41,078 nt of DNA from Candidatus Chlorobium antarcticum (GTDB lineage Bacteria; Bacteroidota; Chlorobiia; Chlorobiales; Chlorobiaceae). Position numbers and translations under genes: made by a program. The first letter of the stretch is position 1; each line of letters starts with the position of its first letter. The stretch covers positions 1-41,078 of the forward strand of contig JAVCDF010000011.1 of NCBI GenBank assembly GCA_030765725.1, written 5' to 3'. Under the pieces are notes generated by a model. The model searched no databases. It was not told where the DNA came from and saw nothing but the letters and a program-made list of their open reading frames with translations. Below, piece after piece: positions 16,861 through 25,211 of the stretch.

Positions 16861-17448
16861 GTAGTACATAACGGCGTAGAACAGATTTTTTTTCACTTCG
16901 CTTATTACAAACCGGTAGCTGATAGGGTTTTTCCACCAGAGCAGGGGATCCCACCATTCCGGTTTTGTTGCAGTCAGAACAAAGGTGCGGTCTGTACCTT
17001 CAAAGGCCGTTTTCCAGGTTTTCTGCAGTCGCAGCATATGCGGTGGGTCACTAACAACAAGAGCGCTTTGCCACCCCTTCTTTTTCATAAGGGCAATGCT
17101 GTTCACTGCCTCATCCCATGTTGTTTCCGACTCTGTGTCAACCAGAACAGCTTTAAGGGGGACGCCCAGCGCTTTCATTCTCCGCTCTCTCCAGTTCAGA
17201 TGCCCTTTGCGGTAAAAACGCTTGTCTATGCCGGTAAGAACCACGCTACTGCCATAGCCTGCTTTATAAAGCTCAGCACCATGCTTTACGCGCCGACCGC
17301 TATCTCCCCCGAGAACTATGATTACATCGGATATTACTGGTGCTGCCGCATGAAAAGAGACTAAAAATCCAAGGAAAAAAAATCCCAATGCGCCTATTGC
17401 GGTGATGAGGAGAAAAAGCCGTAAGGCTAAAGCTGCAAGAACTTTCAT
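16858..17448 (-). CDS. YdcF-like DUF218 membrane protein
   Basis: A 196-aa protein of the DUF218 (YdcF/SanA-like) family. It has one long N-terminal hydrophobic stretch (about residues 3-33) and then the DUF218 domain: VIIVLGGDSGRRVKHGAELY, SSVVLTGID, ETTWDEAVNS and ALVVSDPPHMLR. These proteins bind nucleotides or act near envelope synthesis (ElyC, SanA); no substrate is known for this one. The frame extends to 17499, but those 17 residues lack membrane or family character, so I start at the ATG at 17448. No Shine-Dalgarno is evident. The stop codon lies in the shared terminator at 16821-16860. Confidence 0.78.
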   Translation of the reverse strand: MKVLAALALRLFLLITAIGALGFFFLGFLVSFHAAAPVISDVIIVLGGDSGRRVKHGAELYKAGYGSSVVLTGIDKRFYRKGHLNWRERRMKALGVPLKAVLVDTESETTWDEAVNSIALMKKKGWQSALVVSDPPHMLRLQKTWKTAFEGTDRTFVLTATKPEWWDPLLWWKNPISYRFVISEVKKNLFYAVMYY

Positions 17449-17551
17449 TGGCGAGTCTGTAGTAGAATAAACCCTTTTCTGGAACCTTTTTGCCTGCATG
17501 CTGCCTGGTGGCCGGTAATTAGAGCAGGTTTACGGGCTGTGAGAGGAAGTT

Positions 17552-17599
17552 ATGATGGCAATTATCGGTGAATGTTCCAAGCAAAATCAACCCCGTTGA
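17552..17599 (+). other. Possible 15-codon leader ORF
   Basis: ATGATGGCAATT opens a 15-codon frame (MMAIIGECSKQNQPR) with AGAGGAAG about 5 nt upstream, the best ribosome site in this gap. Its end overlaps TCAAC/GTTGA, a weak 5-bp hairpin, and CCGTTTTTTG follows. The layout resembles a transcription attenuator ahead of the DUF389 gene, but it could be chance. Confidence 0.25.
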
Positions 17600-17721
17600 C
17601 CGTTTTTTGATGATCACTGCAGTTTCATATTGTGAATACCGATGCGGGATGGGTTTATATTCGTAAATTATTCTATTGTCGTACTCTGTTCAGTCGCGGA
17701 TTCACCCTCTTTGCCACTTTC

Positions 17722-19059
17722 ATGCCAACAAACACCAATGTCATACGGCTTATTTTAAGCTCACTAAGCATTCGCAACGATGCCGAGAAATTTGACGCAA
17801 TTCACAAGGCTGTGGAGAGCGATATTGAGTTCAGGGGGAGCCGTCTATGGATTCTTATATTTGCCATTCTTCTGGCATCGGTGGGGTTGAACATAAATTC
17901 CACAGCGGTCATTATCGGCGCCATGCTCATTTCTCCCCTGATGGGTCCCATCAACGGGATGGGTTACAGCATCGCAACCTACAATTTTCCCCTTCTCCGC
18001 AAGGCGTTCAAGAATTACTCTTTTGCGGTTTTTGCCAGTCTTGCGGCCTCAACCATGTATTTTGCCATCAGTCCAGTCTCAATAGCACATTCCGAGCTCC
18101 TTGCTCGCACAAGTCCAACTATATATGATGTTTTGATCGCCCTCTTTGGCGGTCTTGCAGGCACGCTTTCACTAACAACGAAACTGAAGGGCAATGTTGT
18201 GCCCGGCGTGGCCATTGCGACGGCGCTGATGCCCCCGCTCTGTACTGCGGGGTATGGTCTTGCGACCGGACAGTTCGGCTTTTTTTTCGGGGCGGTTTAT
18301 CTGTTTACCATAAATACGGTATTCATAGGCCTTTCAACAGTTGCGTTTTCACAGATAATGAAGTTTCCTCTCAGAAGCAGCATCAATGAAGACCGCCGTT
18401 CTTCCATCAACCGCTGGATCACCATTGTCATCCTCATCACTCTTGTTCCAAGCATCTATTTTGGATACCTCCTTGTCCAGAAAGAGCGGTTCATGGAAAA
18501 TGCTGGCAAGCTGGCTCGAAGCGTCAGTCTCTATAACGGCGAGTATCTGCTACGGCATGATATTGATGCCGACAGCAAAACCATTACGCTGATTTATGGT
18601 GGGCGGAAACTGACCGATGAAGATAAGGCGGGTATCACTCTGCGCGCAAGGGAATTCGGACTGCTTAAAGCTACGGTGAATTTTCAGCAGGGGATTTCTT
18701 TCTCTGATTTTTCAAATGAGATGACAGCCAGCATTAGCAAAAGCGACCAAATGAAAGCTGAGGTGAACCGTCTCTCAATGGCTCTTCAGGCCAACGCACG
18801 CCGCCAGGACAGTCTTCACGAACGGAGCTATACCGGCCGGATTCTCATAAACGAGATGAAACCGCTGTTTCCGGTGGTGACTTCATGCCTTTATGGAGAA
18901 TCGTACCGGTTTGGAACACAGAAAGAGGGGGCGCCTGTCAAGGTTGCATTTGTTGACATCACAACATCCCAGAGACTCTCTGCTTCAGAAAAGAAAAAAA
19001 TCACGGCATGGCTTAAGGTCCGTCTTCAGGACAATGGAGTGCATGTCATCTTTGAGTAA
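17722..19059 (+). CDS. DUF389 family membrane protein
   Basis: A 445-aa membrane protein of the DUF389 family. After a short cytoplasmic start (SIRNDAEKFDAIHKAVESD), the family core runs from FRGSRLWILIFAILLASVG through the signature STAVIIGAMLISPLMGPI and GNVVPGVAIATALMPPLCTA, with about six transmembrane helices up to roughly residue 245. A soluble C-terminal domain of about 200 residues with DUF389-like beta-strands follows. Function is unknown. The frame is open from a GTG at 17632, but the family-like sequence begins after the ATG at 17722; neither start has a good Shine-Dalgarno. It is convergent with the lytic transglycosylase gene, 8 nt apart. Confidence 0.82.
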   Translation: MPTNTNVIRLILSSLSIRNDAEKFDAIHKAVESDIEFRGSRLWILIFAILLASVGLNINSTAVIIGAMLISPLMGPINGMGYSIATYNFPLLRKAFKNYSFAVFASLAASTMYFAISPVSIAHSELLARTSPTIYDVLIALFGGLAGTLSLTTKLKGNVVPGVAIATALMPPLCTAGYGLATGQFGFFFGAVYLFTINTVFIGLSTVAFSQIMKFPLRSSINEDRRSSINRWITIVILITLVPSIYFGYLLVQKERFMENAGKLARSVSLYNGEYLLRHDIDADSKTITLIYGGRKLTDEDKAGITLRAREFGLLKATVNFQQGISFSDFSNEMTASISKSDQMKAEVNRLSMALQANARRQDSLHERSYTGRILINEMKPLFPVVTSCLYGESYRFGTQKEGAPVKVAFVDITTSQRLSASEKKKITAWLKVRLQDNGVHVIFE

Positions 19060-19067
19060 AGGGTATC

Positions 19068-20480
19068 TCAAAGAGGAATCGCCTTCTGGTAGAGGTTGTA
19101 TCGGGCAATGATGTTCCTCGTGTACTCCACTGGCATAATGCCGTTGCAGTAACCATAGGTGGTCGCCTTGTCCCTGTAGTACTGTGGTTTTGATTTGAGC
19201 CTGAGGTAGAACTCAACATTGCTTTCCCAGAGATGGGGGTCTTTGTTGAATTTGACAGCAAGAGCCTGGGCGTCTCTCACATGCCCAGGGCCAACATTGT
19301 ATGATGCGAGAATAAATTTCAGCCTTGTTTCCGGATCGGGAATATCCTGCCATTCTTTGTTCAGCATTTTCAGGTAACGGGTTCCGGCTTTCATATTTGA
19401 TTCGGGGTCAAACAGATTCGTTATTCTGAACATGCCGGCAGTGGCAGGCATAAGCTGCATAAGGCCTGACGCTCCAGCCCATGACACTGCATTGGTGTCA
19501 AACTGTGATTCCTCATAAATCAGGGATGCAAGCATGCGCCAGTCCCATCCAATTTTTGCCGCATAGCTTCGTATCAGAGGGTCATAGGAAGAGACCATTC
19601 CTGCCCTATCGGAATGAAATGCACGAAGAGTGCGTCTTTTGAAGGTGTACTGCCTGTCATAGTATTTTGCATGCAGAATGCGCAGATGCAATTTGGTCTC
19701 AGGACGGGAAAGCCACTTGTTAAGAGCCTTTTCGAGCTTTGGAGATCGCTTCCCGACTGCCCAGGCAAGGGGCTGTCGGGAGCTGATGGCTGTTGAGAAA
19801 TCAAGGTTCGGGTAGAGTGTTCTATGAGCTTCTGCAATGTTACGATCTGCAATTGTGTAGTCGATTGCGCCAGTTGCAACATTGCGAATCAACTGACTTG
19901 TGCTTCGTTCTCCCGGAACAGTTTTAATCCTCAATTCTATCTCCTCATCATACTGCAGTTCCTGCAATCGTGTGAAGTAGGCAGACTCTCTTCGTACAGA
20001 AATCACCGTTCCTTTCAGCTCAGCTGCAGAGCGGAGCAGAGATATGGCTTTTTTACTTTTGCCAACAGGGCGCCGCCTCTGGATGAGTACCTGCTCCGTA
20101 TAATCAATGGGGTTGGAAAATGCGACAATTGCCTCTCTGGTTCCTGTAATGGTGAGGTTGTGGGCAACAATATCTCCCTCTCCCGATTTCAGCTTCGGAA
20201 GCATCTGGTTGATGTCTTCACCGAGAACCACCTCCATTTCAACACCTAGGTATTTACAGAAGCTTTCAGCGGCTTCATAACTGAAACCCATGGGGGTTCC
20301 ACGATAGATAAGGTAGTTGATGGGGTCATAACTGAGAATGATTCTCGCCCGTTCCTGTGCCTTTATGTCGTCAAGGTCACGGATGTTCTGAAAGAACAGC
20401 AGGTAAGCCAGCGGGAGATAGAGCAGCGCTGTGGCAGGAATGAGCCATTTCAGAAGATTGGTGAGGGTACCGGTTTTCAT
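19068..20480 (-). CDS. mltF: MltF-like membrane-bound lytic transglycosylase
   Basis: A 470-aa envelope protein that cleaves peptidoglycan glycan strands. Residues 10-31 form a signal anchor, about 45-270 is a family 3 solute-binding domain (IILSYDPINYLIYRG, GEGDIVAHNLTIT, GAIDYTIADRN), and about 295-430 is an SLT domain with the catalytic Glu in YEESQF (Glu324), GLMQLMPATAG (339-349) and ILASYNVGPGHV. That domain order is MltF (SBP_bac_3 plus SLT). In E. coli the solute-binding part regulates activity by sensing cell-wall peptides. It starts 11 nt after the ParA-like gene and is the third gene of a CHAD-parA-mltF operon, an unusual setting for a cell-wall enzyme. Confidence 0.88.
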   Translation of the reverse strand: MKTGTLTNLLKWLIPATALLYLPLAYLLFFQNIRDLDDIKAQERARIILSYDPINYLIYRGTPMGFSYEAAESFCKYLGVEMEVVLGEDINQMLPKLKSGEGDIVAHNLTITGTREAIVAFSNPIDYTEQVLIQRRRPVGKSKKAISLLRSAAELKGTVISVRRESAYFTRLQELQYDEEIELRIKTVPGERSTSQLIRNVATGAIDYTIADRNIAEAHRTLYPNLDFSTAISSRQPLAWAVGKRSPKLEKALNKWLSRPETKLHLRILHAKYYDRQYTFKRRTLRAFHSDRAGMVSSYDPLIRSYAAKIGWDWRMLASLIYEESQFDTNAVSWAGASGLMQLMPATAGMFRITNLFDPESNMKAGTRYLKMLNKEWQDIPDPETRLKFILASYNVGPGHVRDAQALAVKFNKDPHLWESNVEFYLRLKSKPQYYRDKATTYGYCNGIMPVEYTRNIIARYNLYQKAIPL

Positions 20481-20491
20481 GGATGTTATGG

Positions 20492-21235
20492 TTACAAACC
20501 GCTCTCTGCCATCAGTTCTTCAAAAAGACCCCTGTAAGCCTTTGAGGCTATGCTGTTGGGCTTTACGGCTGTCAGTGGGGCTCGGTAGACGCCCATTTTC
20601 TCTACTTCTGAATTGTAGGGGATTGTTTGGCGGAGAAATCCTGGCGCAGTGCCGTATTCGGCAAGGATTTCCCGATGCATGGCTTTTCTTTTTTCAACCA
20701 TCGTAAAAAACGCCCTTATTTTACTGCGATCAAGGTTGTTTGCAGTAAAGAAATCAATCAGCTGATTGTATGTTCGGATTGAAAGCGTTGTGGGAATCAT
20801 TGGCACCAGAATGATGTCGGAAGCTGAAAAGACGCTTTCAGAAAGAAGTGTGAGGTTCGGGGGGCAGTCGAAAAATACATGGCTGTAGTCGTCGCTCAGG
20901 GATTCCAGGTTTTTCTTGAGTTTCTTCTGGGGTTTCTTCTCCTCGGAGAGCTCAATGTCAAGGTTCCTGTATGAAAAGTCTGATGGCAGGAGGTCCAGAT
21001 TTTCAAAGTCAGTTGCTTTGATGTTCCTGTGAATTTTCTTGTTGCCCTTCAGAAATTTGTCACTGTCATATTTTTTTGAAGCTGTTATGCGAAAGTAGTA
21101 TGAGCTTGCCCCCTGCGGGTCAAGGTCGCATATCAGGCAGGGTGGTGCATTGAGGGCGCTCAGGTAAGAGAGGTTTACCGCTGCTGCGGTTTTCCCTACG
21201 CCACCTTTTATGCTGTAGAGGGCAATGGTTTTCAT
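20492..21235 (-). CDS. Orphan ParA/MinD-type ATPase
   Basis: A 247-aa P-loop ATPase of the ParA/MinD superfamily. It has the deviant Walker A KGGVGKT (10-16) with signature Lys10, CDLDPQG (36-42), the Walker B-like FFDCPPN (121-127), and [13 protein letters not shown] near the C-terminus. There is no N-terminal HTH and no DNA-binding domain, and no ParB or parS candidate nearby, so chromosome partition is unlikely. The ATG lies one nucleotide after the CHAD gene stop (TAA-G-ATG), so translation is coupled. ParA relatives position cargo such as carboxysomes or chemoreceptor arrays; the cargo here may be the CHAD partner. Old database labels of cobyrinic acid a,c-diamide synthase for such proteins would be wrong: no glutamine amidotransferase domain is present. 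Confidence 0.85.
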   Translation of the reverse strand: MKTIALYSIKGGVGKTAAAVNLSYLSALNAPPCLICDLDPQGASSYYFRITASKKYDSDKFLKGNKKIHRNIKATDFENLDLLPSDFSYRNLDIELSEEKKPQKKLKKNLESLSDDYSHVFFDCPPNLTLLSESVFSASDIILVPMIPTTLSIRTYNQLIDFFTANNLDRSKIRAFFTMVEKRKAMHREILAEYGTAPGFLRQTIPYNSEVEKMGVYRAPLTAVKPNSIASKAYRGLFEELMAESGL

Positions 21236-21236
21236 C

Positions 21237-22808
21237 TTACTTTTTGTCCGTTAACATTTCCTCAAAGAGAATGGCGGCCCTGTCACTGTCGAAGCTACGG
21301 AAAATGTTGTGGAAGATGCTCCTTGTTTCTTCCTGCTGTTCATACAGGCGCGTCATGAGGCCGCCAAGTGAGGCGGCAAGGCTGGGGTCGCAGCCGTTTC
21401 TTGCGGCTGCGTCAAGCTGCTCATGCAGAAACTTAAGCTGGACTGAGCAGTCAACAAACTCTCCAAGGTTTTCCTGAAGTTTTTTAAGGTGCCGCACAGC
21501 CGCCCCTGTTTTGTCGGTCGGGAACAGAGATGCAAAAAATTCCATCAGATAGCGCAGTTTTTTGCAGTCAATACGAAGCTCATGCAGTTCCTCGTCTGTG
21601 GTTTCTCTGCTGACAAGCCTCCCGTTCCGGAGCAGGCGTTTCCATGACTTTCTGATGGCGGCGCTGGCAGATTTCCCTGTTGCAGTAGAGGCAACCGGAG
21701 CGTTTTGGGCGTCAGGGAGTATAGTCACTGAAAGAAACTCCTCCCATTCACTCATGAATTTCCGGTAATCTTCCGAAGCAAGGTATCTTTTAAGTTGCCG
21801 GTGAATCTTCTGGCGGGCAGAGGTGATGCTGGCAAAAAAGGGAATAAGGCCTCCGCGGAGTGCCGGAGGCAGCGTTGCAGAAAACTTATGCTGCTGAAGC
21901 AGATAGACATCCAGATCGCGAAGTTTGCTTGTGCGGCCGGCAAGCCCTTTCAGCTCTTTGCGGAAACGGTTTGCAGTCTGTGGATCGAAAACCCCTTTAA
22001 GCTGGGCGAAAATTGAACGGGCCCGTCGAAGAGAGACCCTGTAATCGTGAAGAAACTCGGTATCAATGGATTTTCTGATGCCCTCTTCATTACGGCGCAT
22101 GACCTCTGTGGTAAAGCGAAGCAGTCGAAGAGCGCTTTCATGAACAGGTGCCTGGGAATCAAGCTTCAAGCTGATTTTTGAGGAGTAATCACCAGGCTCT
22201 TTTCCTGACTCATGCATGAGTGTTCGGAAAAGACCGGAATTTTCAAGCGAAACACTTTCGGGCATTTCTCCCTGAAGCGCCTTTCTGACATGCGCCATTT
22301 CTTCGCTATAGCCTCTGAAAGGTGTAAGGGTGAGTATATGAACATATGGCCCCTTTTTATCGCTCGCTATGCTGCCGATTGATTCATCGGTCACAATACC
22401 AATGGTCTTCTCATCATGGTCCAGCACCCGCAAGCTGTGCACTTCAACTTCAAAAGAGGCAACCCTACAAAATGCGCGGAGCGGACTGATCTTGGAAAGC
22501 AGTGTAGAGAAATTCCCCAGCGGAAAGTATTCAGACCCAAAACAGGCAGAAGTGGAGGGGAATGAAGCGGTGGCAACAGTTCTTCCTGTAGAAAGCGCAT
22601 TAATGGATATGGTTCGCCCTTCTGACTGAATGACGAGTCCTCTTGAGAAAGCCTGCCATTCGAAGGTATCAAAGTAATGACGACGGGCTTTTCTTCTCTC
22701 GGGGGAAGCTGTGTTGAAGCCGGAGTTCCTCAGGATATGCGGAACTGATATGGAATCGGTGCATGTGTTGAACTTGATGATTTCTGTTGCTGGCAGTCCT
22801 GTCATCAT
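21237..22808 (-). CDS. CYTH-like/CHAD domain protein
   Basis: A 523-aa protein. Residues about 35-175 resemble a degenerate CYTH domain ([39 protein letters not shown]), and about 222-520 form a CHAD domain, an all-helical fold rich in conserved His and basic residues: [16 protein letters not shown] and [19 protein letters not shown] are its two hallmark helices. CHAD domains bind polyphosphate and many are found on polyphosphate granules. The CYTH part lacks the usual ExExK start, so it is probably not catalytic. The frame extends upstream to 22955, but that stretch is low in family character; I start at Met-Met near 22808/22805. It is first in an operon with the ParA-like and MltF-like genes. 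A polyphosphate kinase gene lies at 31407. Confidence 0.82.
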   Translation of the reverse strand: MMTGLPATEIIKFNTCTDSISVPHILRNSGFNTASPERRKARRHYFDTFEWQAFSRGLVIQSEGRTISINALSTGRTVATASFPSTSACFGSEYFPLGNFSTLLSKISPLRAFCRVASFEVEVHSLRVLDHDEKTIGIVTDESIGSIASDKKGPYVHILTLTPFRGYSEEMAHVRKALQGEMPESVSLENSGLFRTLMHESGKEPGDYSSKISLKLDSQAPVHESALRLLRFTTEVMRRNEEGIRKSIDTEFLHDYRVSLRRARSIFAQLKGVFDPQTANRFRKELKGLAGRTSKLRDLDVYLLQQHKFSATLPPALRGGLIPFFASITSARQKIHRQLKRYLASEDYRKFMSEWEEFLSVTILPDAQNAPVASTATGKSASAAIRKSWKRLLRNGRLVSRETTDEELHELRIDCKKLRYLMEFFASLFPTDKTGAAVRHLKKLQENLGEFVDCSVQLKFLHEQLDAAARNGCDPSLAASLGGLMTRLYEQQEETRSIFHNIFRSFDSDRAAILFEEMLTDKK

Positions 22809-23068
22809 TTTCAAACCGATATTGTTGGCATATAGCCTGCGGCACAGTGGAGTGGTGTGGCAACGGCATGGTTTTGAAATACAATTCCTTAAATATAGAA
22901 AGATCTCCCTAAAAACGAGCCCTGTAACTGAAATGTAACCCTCAAAATGCGCCATTATTAACTCTGCAGGGTATAACGGGTTTTACTTTAGAGCAGGAGT
23001 TTCATAACTTGGGTTTCTCCAAAAAGAAGCTTTTTTTTGCAGCAGCACCTGGCGCCTTATTTTACCGT

Positions 23069-24115
23069 ATGAAACACCTTCTCATCATACTTTTTTCGGC
23101 TCTCACCTTTCTTGCCGGATGTTCCCCTGTCGGAGATGAGGAACCTCTCCCTTCAGATTCCTTGTCTTCTTCCCCTTTGACTGTTGGGCTGGTTTTTGAC
23201 GCTGGTGGACGGGGTGACCGCTCATTCAATGATTCTGCCTACCACGGCCTGGAATTGGCGCGCAGCAAGCGGGGGATTGATTTTGTTTATGCAGAGCCCG
23301 ATGGGCAGGGTTCAGACCGCGAAGCTGCTCTGCGCCTTATGGCAGTTAATCCTGATGTGCAGCTGGTTATAGGCGTTGGTCTGCTGTTCAGCGAGGATAT
23401 TGCTCGAATGGCCATGGAGTTCCCCGATAAAAAATTTGCCTGCGTCGACTACCTCCAGACTCCGGGAGTAACAATACCCTCCAATCTTGCCGGCATGGTG
23501 TTCGAGAACAAAAAAGGGTCCTTTCTTGCCGGTGCCATAGCCGGACTAGTAACAAGAACCCAAACAGTCGGGTTTATTGGAGGAATGGAGTCAAGCCTTA
23601 TCAGGCAGTTTCAGACAGGCTTTACTGAAGGAGTTCGTTTTGTGAACCCGGAGGTAACCGTTATTCCGGGCTATATTGGCATGACGGGCAGTGCATTTGC
23701 CAATCCGGCTAAAGGGCGTGAACTTGCCCTTGGTCAGTATGGAAGAGGGGTTGACATTATTTATCAGGCCGCTGGAGCCAGCGGTCTTGGTGTTATTGAA
23801 GCGGCCAGAGAGAGCGGGAAGCTGGTCATTTGTACAGATCGCGACCAGGAGTATCTTGCTCCCGGGTTTGTTCTTACTACCATAACCAAGGCAGTTGACC
23901 AGGCTGTTCTGGCAATAGTGGAGTCGGTTCTTGACGGATCGTTTGCTGGCGGGACCGCCATTTCGTATGGTCTTGCTGACCGGTATACCGATTATGTGTA
24001 CAATGAAAAAAACAGCTCCTTGATTTCCTCTGCCGTGCATAAGCGTGTTGAGCAGATCCGTGCTGACATATTGGCTGGAAAGATTGTTTTTGATGAAACC
24101 ACCAGCCTTAATTAA
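23069..24115 (+). CDS. BMP-family (Med/PnrA-like) substrate-binding lipoprotein
   Basis: A 348-aa lipoprotein. The signal peptide MKHLLIILFSALTFLAGC ends in a lipobox with Cys18. The mature part is a BMP/PnrA-type two-lobed binding protein: VGLVFDAGGRGDRSFNDSAY, VIGVGLLFSEDIARMA, KKGSFLAGAIAGL, GFIGGMES and DIIYQAAGASGLGV. Relatives bind purine nucleosides and feed ABC transporters. No permease or ATPase gene is next to it; instead an epimerase and a nucleotidyltransferase-CBS protein follow. The frame is open from a TTG at 23009, but those 20 residues break the signal peptide, so I chose ATG 23069. Confidence 0.85.
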   Translation: MKHLLIILFSALTFLAGCSPVGDEEPLPSDSLSSSPLTVGLVFDAGGRGDRSFNDSAYHGLELARSKRGIDFVYAEPDGQGSDREAALRLMAVNPDVQLVIGVGLLFSEDIARMAMEFPDKKFACVDYLQTPGVTIPSNLAGMVFENKKGSFLAGAIAGLVTRTQTVGFIGGMESSLIRQFQTGFTEGVRFVNPEVTVIPGYIGMTGSAFANPAKGRELALGQYGRGVDIIYQAAGASGLGVIEAARESGKLVICTDRDQEYLAPGFVLTTITKAVDQAVLAIVESVLDGSFAGGTAISYGLADRYTDYVYNEKNSSLISSAVHKRVEQIRADILAGKIVFDETTSLN

Positions 24116-24176
24116 AGAGGCTGCAATTCAGGCATCAACCCCTGAAAATTTGTTCAATGTCAGATAAACCCGAGCT

Positions 24177-25172
24177 GTGCGCAAAAAAATTCTTGTAACT
24201 GGAGCGACCGGTTTTATTGGATCACAACTCGTGATCAAACTTGCATCTACCGATGATGATATCAGTATCCTCGTCAGAAAGTCCTCCGATTTGACCCCTC
24301 TTGAATCTGTTCGCAACAGCATTACTGTTGTCTATGGGGATTTGGCTGACAAGGGGGCGATTGCTGTTGCAATGAAGGGCGTTGATCAGCTTTATCACTC
24401 GGCAGGCCTTACCTATATGGGCGACAAGAAGAATTCCCTTCTGTTCAGAATTAATGTTGAGGGTACGCGCAATATTCTTGAAGCTGCTCTTGAGGCCGGG
24501 GTGAAACGGGTTGTTCATGTGAGTTCAATTACAGCGGTTGGCATTGCAAAAAAAAGGCGTCCTGTTGATGAATCGGTTGAATGGAATTTTGATGCAATCA
24601 ACCTGGAATATGCCCGGACAAAGCATCTTGCGGAGATTGCTGTAGCTGAGGCGGTGGAAAAGGGGCTTGACTGTGTTATTGTCAATCCTGCTTTCGTGTT
24701 TGGTGCGGGAGACATTAATTTCAACGCAGGCAGAATCATCAAAGATGTGTACAATCGCCGTCTGCCATTCTATCCGCTTGGCGGCATTTGTGTAGTTGAT
24801 GTTGAAATAGTTGCTGATACAATTATGGCGGCCATGGACCGTGGCCGGACAGGTGAGCGCTATATAATTGGTGGTGAAAATGTTACCTATAAACAGCTTG
24901 CTGATACCATAAGCCGCATAACGGGAGCACCAAAAGTACGCATGCCGCTTCCTTTCGGCATTGCCAAAATTCTGAAGTCGGTGCTCGACCGCAAAAAAAA
25001 CAAAAACAAAATCTCAAAACTCTTCAATCTCTCCATGTTCAGGGTTGCCTCAGAGTTCCTTTTTTATAACTCAGCCAAGGCTCAGCGAGAACTCAACATG
25101 AGCTTTTCCCCCCATGAAGAGAGTGTTCGAAAAGCCTTTGAGTGGTACCGTGACCGAAACCTGCTGAATTAG
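24177..25172 (+). CDS. NAD(P)-dependent epimerase/dehydratase (extended SDR)
   Basis: A 331-aa extended short-chain dehydrogenase. It has a Rossmann GATGFIG (9-15), HVSSITAVG with the catalytic Ser near 117, and YARTK (Tyr145, Lys149), plus a dihydroflavonol-reductase-like C-terminal half (NPAFVFGAGD, YIIGGENVTYKQLAD). It resembles the sugar epimerase or dihydroflavonol-4-reductase branch; HpnA-like is a possible alternative, but no hopanoid gene is nearby. The start is a GTG at 24177, since the protein begins MRKKILVTGATG. The ATG at 24157 is out of frame. It lies 61 nt after the lipoprotein gene and 39 nt before the next gene, so probably co-transcribed. Confidence 0.85.
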   Translation: MRKKILVTGATGFIGSQLVIKLASTDDDISILVRKSSDLTPLESVRNSITVVYGDLADKGAIAVAMKGVDQLYHSAGLTYMGDKKNSLLFRINVEGTRNILEAALEAGVKRVVHVSSITAVGIAKKRRPVDESVEWNFDAINLEYARTKHLAEIAVAEAVEKGLDCVIVNPAFVFGAGDINFNAGRIIKDVYNRRLPFYPLGGICVVDVEIVADTIMAAMDRGRTGERYIIGGENVTYKQLADTISRITGAPKVRMPLPFGIAKILKSVLDRKKNKNKISKLFNLSMFRVASEFLFYNSAKAQRELNMSFSPHEESVRKAFEWYRDRNLLN

Positions 25173-25211
25173 GGCTTTATTGACTGAACGCATTACTTCA
25201 GGGAGTTGCCC

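Noticed and set aside
20492-21235. Cobyrinic acid a,c-diamide synthase
   Set aside because: Only the P-loop ATPase part is present, with the ParA signature and no amidotransferase domain; no cobalamin genes are nearby.
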